Assembly (NCBI GenBank): GCA_020746105.1
Contig: CM036636.1
Span: 4,836,001-4,900,000 of the forward strand
Length of the DNA: 64,000 bases
Reading direction: 5' to 3'
From: Trogon surrucura
Taxonomy: Eukaryota > Chordata > Aves > Trogoniformes > Trogonidae
This document shows, in pieces, positions 10,277 through 21,165 of the stretch; position 1 is the first letter of the stretch, and every line of letters begins with the position of its first letter. A program made the position numbers and the translations under genes. Below the pieces are notes generated by a model, which ran no database searches, was not told where the DNA came from, and saw only the letters and a list, made by a program, of their open reading frames with translations.

Positions 10277-13200
10277 CATGTGGATGGGCTGTGTTGTAGC
10301 AAGGAGGGAGCCATCCCAAAATAAGTAGCTGAACAGCAGCATTCTGTGCCACCAGACAGCATGAAGGGACGACAAAGCACTAATCCTGTATCTTTGGGGG
10401 GTGCAGAGGCTGGCTGGGATGTGGCTCTCACCATCCACAGCCGAACCCAGAGCAGGGGGGCGGCAGCACCCACCCATGCCCGGGGCTGGGTGTCCGAGTC
10501 GCCGGGTGACGGGTCCCGTAGCTGCCTCCCCTGAACTGCGTGTCCTCACAGCCTCATTTCCGAAGGGTGTTATTTCACTGCTGCCTCCCAGATAATGTAA
10601 CTGAATCATTCAATTGAGCATAAAATAGAAATTTGGCTTCTTATCTGCTGGGAAACCAGCTTTACTATTTTCTTTCTGCAAAATACATTTTTCACTATCT
10701 TATCTTCTAATAAACAATCCCAGCTCTGCAGGCTGCAGAAATGTTCTGAACACATTTAAGAGACATTTCCCCCCTTCTTTTGCTCCCCCCCCCCCTTCCC
10801 ACCCTTCAAAAATGTCTGTTTTAAAGGCATATTTTTAAAAGGGATCCAATTTGTATTCCATCTTCCTTTGGTGAATGTATATATTTTTCATAAGCCTGTC
10901 CTCTGCTTTTGAGGCCTCTCTCCCTCAGTTTAATTTTCATTTCCCTCTCCCTCCCTTCCCCCGTACGGAACTGAACCACCAACTCCCCCCACACCCTTAA
11001 CGCTTTCTCTTGTTTCAAGAAAAAGGCAATTCAGACTTAAAACCTGCCCTCCCCTCCCCTGGACCTGCCACGCAGCGCTCGCCTAACGGAAACTAAACGT
11101 GTCAGCGAAAGGTCAGCGATGAATTTTTAAAGCTTTCTATCTCACTTGGGCTGACATCAAAAGCATTAGCTGCAGCACTAAATCAGGGTGCGAGGGGGAA
11201 TTAGAATATGCAACAAGTCCTGCTGGAGAACGCAACGTGGCGGAGGAGATCCGGAGGCTCCTCACAGGGTGGGGAAAGCTGCGCCAGAACTCCGCGTCGC
11301 GGCACTGATTTTATGCTCGTCTGTCCCTCTCTCTTGGGCAAGTGCACCAGTTGGATGCCTCTTGCAAGGCAGCGGTGAAAAAAGAGAAGGAATGAAAATT
11401 TAAGAGATGCATCACGTGTCGGTGTCATTGCTGCAATCAAATGCTGATCTTAGAGGTGATTTCATCATCCCTCCTCACATCTGACTCTACGGTCTTCTCG
11501 CATCCTCCAGTTATCCTCCAAGGGATCCTCCGTCTGGCTTAAAGCCTTTCCGGCTCCATAAAAGGCAGAGTTTTCCCTTCTATATATTCTATAATTGTTC
11601 TATAATTCCGGCAAAAATGAGCAAATCACAGGAAAGCTAAAGCTACCATATCCCAGCATCTCTATCCTGTAGCGCCCCTGGTTTGCTGGAAGCGCAGCCA
11701 CGCTTGCTGTCAGGACCTGCACCAGCAGTGAGGTCTATGCCTCCACTTCCTTCACATCATCCTGACATTTTTTCATGTTAGGGAGATAGCCATGTCTCTA
11801 GGCAGATTTGTTTTAAAGAGAAGGTATCTAGAATTGCTGTAGAAGGGATCCAGAGGAACTGCTACTTAGCAGAAATTTGTCTTTCTGCTGCTTTTCTACC
11901 GGCTGGTGTCAAGTTCTCACGAGCCGTATCCCAAGGTTAGAGTGCACAGAATCAGGAGATTTATTATTCACTGATCATTTAACAATTTGGCAGCTGGAAA
12001 CAGAACTTATCCCATCAGAACTCTTACATGCAAAGCAGCCATTCACATGGCACAGACACATTTCTAGTGGGAGCACAGAATATTTCCACTGAAAAGTTAA
12101 AAGAAACCCAAACAAACACAAAAAGCAAGCAACCAACCAACAAAAAAACCCAGAAAAAGCCCTGGCACACGAAGCCTGCCTTGGCCTCTCTGCAAATCAT
12201 CAAACTGGAGTGCAGGGATGTTCAGGAACATCATCTGGAAAGCCTGGCACTGAAATGCATGTGATATCTGGTCTTAAAGCCTCCTTTGCCCACGCTGGGC
12301 AGGCTGTTGTGGCTGATGCTTTTCCACGAGACGCTGCCAGCTTGGGGTGAGCTCCCAGCTGGTCCTACCGAGCCCAATAAGAGCAGTCAGCAACTGCAGT
12401 GGGACAAATTCCGAACCTTCAGCAACACATCTCTGACTCCTTTCCACCATTTCATCCCCCATTCCTTTTCCAGCCCTCCACCATACTTGCCTGGCTCTTT
12501 TCAGACTTTCTCTATTTCTTTAGAAGAGGATTGGAAGACTTCTGCTTTTAAAATCATACAAATTCATGAAAATTTAAAATGGTTTGTGGAAATTTTTTAA
12601 TACAACATGCGTTTCTCATTGTTCTTCAATGTGTGACCACATTTAGTTTCAGGTTATTTCATGTCAGCCATTATATCACAGAGAATATTAATTACGGCAT
12701 GCTTATATCTGTCACTTGTAAAAATCACAGATAAGTTACATGTTGCATTACAAACTTCTAAAGTTATTGAATTATGCCATTGCTTCTGAAACAATCAGGG
12801 CATACACACACACGTAATATTTTCACTTTCTTCAAAAATGCCAGCATATTGATTTTTTTTCCGCATCCTGGATGGAAAAAATTCCAATGTGTCACAGTTG
12901 AACAGAAATTCTGTTTTCTAAACAGTTTCTGTTTCCATCTGTCCGTAGTGAATCACTGTCCATCCATCCACACAATCTTTCAGCCTTATCCTTCATCCAG
13001 CTTTTTCTCTGTTTACATCCCTCCATCTGGCCACCCGTATGCTCATCGGTATCTCCATTTACCCTTCCATGGAGCTAATTTTCTACCAGCAGAACATTCA
13101 CCAAAGACTTTAGGACCAAGCATGCAGGTTTCTGAGCTCAGAAATGAAATGATGGAGTAAATGCCTGGTGAAAAGGTTTGCAGTTTTGACTGAAGAATGG

Positions 13201-14559
13201 CAAGACCGATGAAGAAAGAACAGATCCTGAATTTCAGGGATGTCTCATATTTAATGTGTTTAAGGAGTGAGACAAGGTGTTTAAGCAGGAAGAATTATGT
13301 GGGCATATATCCATTCCCACCAGAAGTACCACCATCTTTCTTGCTACTCAGAGATCCTATCTGTTCATTCCCTCATTTCTTCTGGCATTTGCAGTATTTT
13401 TGGCAGGGGGACTAGCTGTCCCTAGCTGAAGATGGCCATAAAGCCATTAGAGTGCCCTGTGTTGTTCCATATTTAAAATTCCACATCAGGTCATTGCAAT
13501 GGTCCATAAAGCCTCCATAAACCCGTGCAATGGGCTGCAGCAAGAGACACGGTGCCCTGGTCCTGGATGGCATAAGGCCAGGCCCTGAAGAGATCACCAC
13601 TATGGTACGTGTGTCTTCACAAGAGTGTCCCCACGCGTTCCCCCAGGTGACACACCCAGCTGCTGAGATGCTCCATTTGGTATTTCTTTTCCTGATGGAA
13701 ACGTAAAGCAAGTCTTTTGCTCACACACCTGGCTGCAAAGGAATTACTTGACTTGAAGACAGTGGTGGACTACAAGATCCAGGGAGTCTTTTTTTGAGCC
13801 ATCCCTGAAAGAGCCTAGGAATAGTTCCCACCACCTCTCACCCATCTCATAAATCCATAACACATAAATCCATGACACATGGATTCAGGCCTTTTGCTAA
13901 ACTTGCAGCTCATTCCCTATCTCCATCCGTATTACAGCTCCTGTGCAGCACTAACAGTTTTCCTTTGACTGGATGAACACTTAAAATTCACTGCACTGAC
14001 ACGTGTTTCATTGCACAAAGCTCTCTTGCCCTGTTGTTGCTTACAGGCAAGTTTGCTAATGTGCATAAAAGGACCAGGATAATCAAAGATCTTACTGGAT
14101 TTAGGAATTTGAATCTGAGTGAGATCATATCTAACTGCATTAAACTTCTGTCAATAATCCAATCAAGAAGAATAACACCCAATTAAACCTTCACAGAGAA
14201 AAAAATCCTATAGGAAATAAAAATTGGAAACATTTTTCTGAATTCCACTGATTTTTCCCTCTTTTTCTTTGCATTTCCATGTTCCAGAATACTGGGGGTC
14301 ATTCTAGTTCTTGTTCACTTGTTAAAGATCTCTTTACTGACACAAACACTTTTTACTTAATAGTGAAAGTCATGTCTGTAGTTGTCAGCTAACCAAATTA
14401 TATTCAAGCAAAATATGATTTTTAACTCTCAAAACAGGGGAAATTAGGAAGAAAATGTCAAGTACTTAGGAAGCAGAAAGGATCTGTAACATTAATGTAC
14501 AATCCTACACAAAAGGGCAAAGAATATACTAGAATACATAAATCAGAACAACCTGAGTG
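10277..14559. other. Unique DNA with CpG-rich patches, no gene seen
   Basis: Just after the minisatellite, 10440-10525 is GC-rich with about eight CpGs but is too short for a classical CpG island. A C-run lies at about 10786-10795. 11065-11310 retains many CpGs (listed separately). 12100-12170 is an A/C-rich low-complexity patch of AAAC- and AACC-like words. The longest open frames (128 codons at 12774-13160 and 104 at 12286-12600) have no recognisable domain. A short direct repeat containing CATAAATCCAT lies at 13850-13885. Confidence 0.5.
11065..11310. promoter_or_regulatory. Candidate regulatory islet: CpG-retaining unique sequence
   Basis: About 19 CpGs occur in ~245 bases (for example CGCAGCGCTCGCC and CCGCGTCGCGGC), while flanking DNA has roughly one per 100 or fewer. 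Methylated vertebrate DNA normally loses CpG, so retention suggests hypomethylation or selection, as in enhancers or small promoters. No TATA box, gene start or known exon accompanies it. The regulatory role is inferred. Confidence 0.25.
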
Positions 14560-15005
14560 ACAAATGAGTCGTTCTTTTCACTGGATTAAGTATTGGTGAG
14601 ATTTGAGCTGGAGCACTACGTTCAGGTTTGGAATAGCATTTCAGGGTAAAGTAGACAAAGCAGAGAGAACACAGAGCAGTGAGAATGATCAAACATCAAA
14701 GGGACAGACAGAAGGATCTGGGGTTGCTTAGCAGAAAAGATAAAGGAAGAACGAGGAAGTAATCTCCTTCCAAAGAATAAAAGGTTCAAAAAGGAAGGTA
14801 TAGGGCAAGAAATACTGATCTTAAATTGCAGAGATATTTATGTTGGGTTTTAAGAAAACATTTTTCTTGTTTCAGGAAGTGAAACAGTGGAACAGACTGC
14901 GTGAGGATGGCATTGATCCCCACCACAAAGTATCTAAGAACAAGGTTAAAACAAAGTCTGGAATAGGAACAGTCCAGTTGATCCTGCACTGGGCTGAGGA
15001 GAACA
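14560..15005 (+). mobile_element. Ancient CR1-type LINE 3' fragment, heavily decayed
   Basis: The order of motifs follows the CR1 3' region: ATTGGTGAGATTTGAGCTGG corresponds to the LVRPHLEY segment, then GTTCAGGTTTGGAATAGCAT (the VQFWAP segment), then ACACAGAGCAGTGAGAATGA (the QRRATKM segment). Later come GTGGAACAGACTGCGTGAGG (EHWNRLPRE), TAAGAACAAGGTTAAAACAA (FKTRLD) and the 3' UTR-like CCAGTTGATCCTGCACTGGG. Stops and indels occur throughout, so it encodes nothing. Divergence is far greater than in the copies at 809 and 7652, indicating a much older insertion. The boundaries are approximate and no octamer tail survives. Confidence 0.7.
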
Positions 15006-15529
15006 TGTAACTTGCAGATGTCTTTTGTGGCCTATAGCTACTTCAATATGGTCCTTGTGTGACTTGTCAGGGGGGTACCCGAGATGCCAACTGTTTCATG
15101 GTCACAATCCAGCTCTGCCTAAGCTTCCTTTCAGTTGCAACCGAGGCAGGATTTCTGCATACTCTCCTGAAAGTCTTATAAACCTCTGGTAAACACAGTG
15201 CATGTTGGGCTTCTCATTTGGCTCTGACACTTTTTAAAAATCTAGTTATTATTGAAAGTTACTGTGCCAGCAGTTGTATTATTAATACTATTATTTATTA
15301 TTTATGAAGTGCCAAGTGTGTGCTGGATGCTTATATCATTATACACCAAGCTACGCTGGAGTTACACAGTCTACTGAATTACGATGTAATGTTATTACCT
15401 GCAGCCTTTGCATGCGAATGATATTTTTCATTTACTATAGTTGGCTCCTTCATCATGTGATGGTCTGAATGGGGCGTGTGGATTTTAAGTCATAAACGTG
15501 CTAGACCTGGCACCAGAAGGAGGCAGTGA
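15006..15529. other. Unique DNA with possible old-repeat scrap
   Basis: No gene. Around 15285-15340 an ATTTATTATTTATGAAGTGC stretch followed by AAGTGTGTGCTGGATGCTT resembles the 3' part of ancient amniote SINE/LINE repeats, but it is too short to assign to a family. Confidence 0.35.
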
Positions 15530-15715
15530 GGGACACGGTACCCCAGTTTTACAGATGAAGGCTAATATTGGGGCTCTAAGGAAACTGAACAACAAAGCAC
15601 AAAAGCTCTTAACTCACTGTAAGCTGCTAGGTATTTTTATGGACTTGGAATGGAAAGTCTTGATTCCCTGGTGGGCTCAGGGGACTTGGCTTGGCTGAGA
15701 TCCCATAGCAATGGT
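15530..15715 (-). mobile_element. Possible MIR/CORE-SINE remnant (reverse orientation)
   Basis: CCCCAGTTTTACAGATGAAG at 15541-15560 matches the reverse-complemented 3' half of MIR-type SINEs (consensus-like CCCCATTTTACAGATGAGG). It is followed by GGAAACTGAA, and at 15680-15710 by GGGACTTGGCTTGGCTGAGA, which resembles the MIR 'tgacttgcccaaggtca' segment. Spacing is loose and the match is partial, so this could be chance plus one real motif. Confidence 0.4.
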
Positions 15716-18700
15716 TTCCATACATGCATAACATATTGTATCTAAACACATCTCCTTTCACGTCAATGCTCTTTCTAACACCATTGAAGGCAAAGACAGA
15801 CTGTTCTATGAGACAGGAGATTATGTGTTCTTAGATTTTCTGTATTCTATTCGATACTTGCCCCTATATTGCTGTGCACTCACACCGTTGTTCTAATGGG
15901 ACTAGATTTTCAAATCCTTTGATCTCTCTTTACACAATATTTATTCATGCTTTACACGATATTAATTCATAGTAAAATTCCTGAAACTTGGGGAGGTACA
16001 CCATTGACTTCCTTGCAAAGACAGTGAGGTGGAATAAACAAGATTTGAAAGCCATCAGCAGCCTGAGACAGACATCTTTACCCACTTAGAAATTTTTATA
16101 TATTTTTTTAATCATTCAATCAGTTTTCATATCTACGCTACAGGATTAGGACATTACTATGGCCCTAACTCCAACTGCAGTTTTAATCAGAAGAGAGACT
16201 GCTCTCTGATTTAATGAAGCAAATGAGACCTCCGGTAATATTGTCTGTGTAATTGACATAGTTCTCTGGGAAACATTACACTTTATAATGAAAATACTGT
16301 ATATAATTAGGATCTAATAGGAAGAAAATAGTAATTAGGCAGAATTAACTGAACAGAAGCAATCAAGCAAATAAAGGTTATTCTCTGGAGAGGACCCTTC
16401 GGGGTTCAAATGTGTACATCCTATGATTATAAAGAAGTCACAGTAATTAACAAGAGTCTTTTCATTGCATAAGAACAGCCTAACAGTGGCCACTGGAGTG
16501 ACCCCTGCAAATCAGAATGTGTTATTTCAGTCCTCTGCTTTCATAGGCATTGTAGGAAGAGAGTTGTATCTAACTTAGTATGTGCTTGCACAATGGCTTT
16601 ATGCAGAGATTATGAAAGCATCAGGACCCTTAATTCTGTCCCTGCCCCAGCTTTTGTGGGCTCTTGCCGCTTTTCACTTTCTTGCTCAAAGCTTCCAAAG
16701 CAGATTGCAATATATTAATTTCACAGTAACACTAACCCACATAAGATTTCCCAGGAATAAGCAGATTACACAACAATCCAGGAGTGATCTTTTCCCTGGA
16801 ATGACCAGAGCGAGTCTAGCCGGTTCACAAAGGAGAGGTTTGAGCCATTCGCACCCACACAGGAGACCTCCAAGCCTGCCCTATGGAGCTCCTCAGCCCC
16901 AGTTCCAGAGCACGTTTGGGAGAAGAGCACAAGTGTTCCTGCAGTCTGAGCAGCACCTCAGCTGCTCACTCATGTGATCTAGGCAAGGGAGACACCACAG
17001 GACCATGCTACTGCAGCTCAACACACAAAGTTTTCCCTTGATAAGGACAGAGTGGGCATTTTAATCCCGTGCACCAAAACCAACAGAGTGGGCACAAAGC
17101 ACACAACTCATGGGCCTGACCCATTTCTTTTCTAACCACACAGATAAAAAGCAAAAAGTCACTTTTGCCCAACGGCAAGGAAATCAGGAGCATACAGCTT
17201 CTTGAACTTTGAGACACTTCCATCAAAGCAAGCAGGTGACTACCAGCCCAGCATAGCACAACCAGATACCAGTACAACATAGAGGAACTCTTAGCGCAGC
17301 AGCTTTGTGACCATTACAGACATCGACCATCACTTTGCGAAGCAATTTGCTCTCGTCAGAAAGCCACTCACCTGCTCTGGGACCGGGAGGTTTGCCCAGA
17401 CGCTGACACCGAGTACAATCCAGGTCCTCCAGAGTGGAGAGCGGGTCTCGATGCTGCTGATGGCTTCTCAAGGGTTCCTTTTGAGCTCTCCTCAGAACTT
17501 GATAGCGAGGGGTCAGACAAAGAAAGACACGAAAAACCATCCAGGTGGGAGAGGGTGTTTTTATTTGTTCTCCCACCCCCTTCTCTCTACTGGAGTCAAT
17601 CAGGGCCAAAGGAGAAACACCTGCTTTTAGGTGACTGCGAGCAGCTGAAGGCAAAACCACTGATGATCAGAGATCTGTCAGGAGAGAGCTCAGAAGTGCG
17701 TAACATGAAAGAGAATGAATCCAATACTTCTCTTTAGCTGAAATCATAACTAGACAAGATAGATGAGCCCAGAAGTTGCTTTAAAGAAGTTTCTGTTGCC
17801 TGACAATACTCCTTCCATTCCTTTCTATTTCTCTACTTTATTTATCCATGCATTGATCTCTTGAGTAAAGATCTACTACAACTATCAACATAACACCTCG
17901 CATAAATTAACAGGAATGGCTTCATGGATTTTTTTTTTATTCACATAGATCAAAACAGGAGTTCTCAGAGAGCTCCAATTTGGATGAGATTTTCTTAAAT
18001 TACACAAAGTCTGTTTTTTTGCTGAGGCCTGTGGCACCAACCACAACATTTTGTTGTCTCAAGACTTACTAGATTTGGAACCATTTCTCACCCTTATTCC
18101 TTCGCAAGACATCAGGTGTTTACTTACCCCTAAGAGGGTAAATAAAGCACATTTCTCTAATGTTAGATAAGCTCCAAACTCACTCTGTAGCTCTCCTGCA
18201 AGGACACCTTCAGATTTCACTCTAGCCAATTGCCTAATTTGAAGGAATTTATACCAACTTAATGTCTTTACAATTGCAGCAACTCTCTTGGATTAGGTGG
18301 GAGAGGAGAATAGAGTCACAATTTATTCCAGGGACGACAAACACACGGATGAGACTGATTGCCCAGAAAACCACTGTCACACCAAACAGTTTTTTTGTTT
18401 TTTCTTCTCCTAAAGGTATTTCATGAAAGAAAAAAATAGTGAGAGGTGAGAATCTAGGGAGTGAGAAATCATTTATGAATTATGAATTGTTTATGAAATA
18501 ATTTCATTTAAACTCAGATTAAATTTTACTTTCTATTTGCAGGACACAATTATTGAAAGAAACGTTTTTCTTGTCTTTTGTTCAGCATGTTGGTAAACCC
18601 GTAGAACAAAAAAAAGCCATTTTAGGCCATTGAGGTGTTAAGTTTTGAGTGTGTCTCAAAGAGTGTTTTGTCTTTGCTTCAGAACATTTCTCTCCACTTC

Positions 18701-20729
18701 TTTTCCCTTCCTTTTTTAGAAAGAACTATTCACTCAATGCCGTACAAGTTTGTTGCTGTTTTTAGCCCAGACATGAGAACCCATTCTTCCATCAAAATTA
18801 CTGCTTCTTTAAAACTGTAGATCAACCCCTAAAAAATAATATTACCCATCGACCCGTTGTGACGTCTTTGAGAGCTGTATGTAAAAAATACCCCATGGCA
18901 CCTAAGAATTAATGTTATTATTGTTCTCTATTATCCTGGGAAAAGTATGATCCACACAAGTATCTAATAGGCACTTGCACACACCAAAAGTAAGATGAAA
19001 AACCTCAGCAAGTTCAAAGTTTGTAGTCCAATTATGTTCTATCTTGCGGGTGCTCTATAGGGGGTGAAAGTAATGTCCCTCGAACCACTCCGTATCGTTG
19101 CAATATCTAACAAATCCTTTGGCACTCCAGCAAGGAGTTCAAAGGAAAAGCATCATCAGCTCGAATAATTACTGCCCATATTAAGTGTTTTAATATTGCA
19201 GATAGATGTAAAAGGCAAAGGACAATGGCTCAAACACAAAGAGCCTGGCAAAGCACAACCTGGGGAAGGCCACAGATACCCAACACGTTGTCCTTTTCCC
19301 TGTTCTGTTCTCTGCAATATTAAACCACTTAATCCGTAATTGCCCAAGCTTATGAAGCCTTTGCTTTGAACTCTCTATAAGAGTGCCATAGGATTTGTCA
19401 GATGTTCCTAAAACAAAGTCTACCAGGGGGCTGAAAGGTCTCTTAGTAGCTATGACAATGGTTTAATAGAATATAATTTCCAGTAAAGGGAACTAATTTA
19501 ATATTTTCACATATCATGTAAGCAAGGCACCAGCTGAGAGAAAGGAATGAAAATTATAGCAAGAGGCAATCAAGACGAACAGTGCTGTAAAATCACACCT
19601 CACCAATGTGCACTGAACTTAATGCAGGAGCTCGGCTTGGGTATGAATTGCCTTTTCCTCTGTGAGGACAGCTCAGCTCAGGACAGCTCCCCCTGCTCTC
19701 GGAGCTGGGCACAGCTGGGTTTCAAACCAGCCATGCCAGTGGTCTCCCAGGAGACACTCAGGAATGGCTTCCCCTCCATGCTCCATTCGTATTGTGTCGT
19801 CTTTCAAGGCTGAAAACTCTCTTTTAAATCATGGATGGTCCCTCTCGTTGCAGAATGGCTGTGACAAAGGCATCCTTGAGATGGGGCTTGAATACCCAGA
19901 ATGAACACGCGGGGCAGGGAGGCGTGGGCTGTCTGCAGTTCCCTGGGTATGACCAATCCTCACGATTCTTCCTTAGCCAACGGCGAGCGGAATCCTGAGC
20001 TGTTGTTCTCTTGTAGATGTTCCACATTTACCTTTCATTGCTGCCCAGAACTCTTGGACCATGGTGTGCTTTTGCCAGGCGGCTCCTAGCCCCATCCCCA
20101 GCAGCGAACACAAGGCAGACAGGGCAGTGAATCCCTCCCCACGTGCGCAGGAGCAGATTCTGGACAGTCTTGAAAGAATGTCCAGCAAGAAGATTTGGCA
20201 TTTGTCCAGCAGAAGAGGATGGATGATGGAGATATTTGTCATTATCTGCTCCTACGCACTTGTGAGCACGTTTGTAGGGTCCTCAGGCAAACTTACACAG
20301 GAAGCAGATACGATGAAATAGTTTTCTTCCAGTTAGAAAATCTGTCACAAGAAGCGGTTTATTGGTGATGTGGCTTGGGTTTCCTGTGTTCAGGCAGTAG
20401 CAGTCTTGCCACCAAAAGAAAAACTTGTTATTCCCCTGTTATTTTTCCCTATTTATTCCTTGTTTGTGGTGGCATATGTTGCTTCCTCTTGTGTGAAATG
20501 CTTTCTGCTCTCAGATCGTTTCTCTGAAAAGAAAATCTTCCCCATGGCATCTCTCAGGAGCATTTGCAAAAGTTCACATGGTTTCAGAAGTCTGGAGAGC
20601 AGAAGTGTTTAGCATGATTCGGCTGCCCAACTAAATAATTGCTTTTCAGCATTCTACAGATGTCCCACTCCTGTTCTTTGAAGGAAATACGATGAATTAT
20701 TGAAATAAGATAGAGTCAGGATTATGAAA
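15716..20729. other. Unique non-coding DNA, ~5 kb
   Basis: 16225-16400 is very AT-rich with TAAT/ATTA words and few homopolymers, the texture of a conserved non-coding element, but conservation cannot be seen from one sequence. The longest frames are 131 codons at 16582-16977 (+) and 145 at 17223-17660 (-); neither resembles a known protein. No RNA gene was seen. Confidence 0.45.
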
Positions 20730-20825
20730 GGAAGTACCATCTTATGATTAAAGCATTAGCCATGAATTCAGGAGATACACATTCAGTTTCTGACTCTGGC
20801 ACAGATCTTCGAGAAGCCTTAGGGT
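20730..20825 (+). mobile_element. Possible MIR/CORE-SINE 5' half
   Basis: The string ATGATTAAAGCATTAGCCAT, then AATTCAGGAGATACACATTC and TTCTGACTCTGGCACAGA, follows the order of the tRNA-like/core part of MIR SINEs (like 'tggttaaagcac...actcaggagacctgggttca...ctctgccaca'). About two thirds of positions agree by eye. It is very old if real. A matching MIR-like 3' half lies about 260 bases downstream in the same orientation (21087-21165). Confidence 0.45.
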
Positions 20826-21086
20826 TATCACAAAAGCCAAGATCCATTTTCGTCTACAATAAGCTACACAAAGTTTTTAGAATAAGTAAGTTGCCGGGGC
20901 TCCTGCTATTGTCAGTGGAGCGCGAGAGAGATCTCCAAAGCGAGCATCACCCCACCCTAGGACACATGACTAAGATACGTGAAATGATTCACGCTCTGGA
21001 GGTGTTTCTCTGTTTAAAGCTAAAAGGAATTTAAATGACAAAGTTGGCCTAGATAGCTTTTAGATAGCTAAAATTAGGTGAGATTG

Positions 21087-21165
21087 CTGCCGCTTTTTGC
21101 CTCGCTCTGTGCCTCAGTTTACCTCAGAGCTGATGGTGACGATTCCTTCCTCTGGTCTTTAGAAT
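21087..21165 (+). mobile_element. Possible MIR/CORE-SINE 3' half
   Basis: CCTCGCTCTGTGCCTCAGTT followed by TACC and GATGGTGACGATTCCTTCCT resembles the MIR 3' region (like 'cctctctgtgcctcagtttcc...aatggtgatgataattcc'). It shares orientation with the 5' half at 20730-20825. The intervening ~260 bases could be an insertion or a second old repeat. Confidence 0.45.

Noticed and set aside
10021-10609. Long repetitive open frames (PGDLLGTSWG- and PRRSPGGPQEV-type) on both strands
   Set aside because: They come from the 11-bp minisatellite, whose unit has no stops in several frames; nothing outside the repeat supports a protein.
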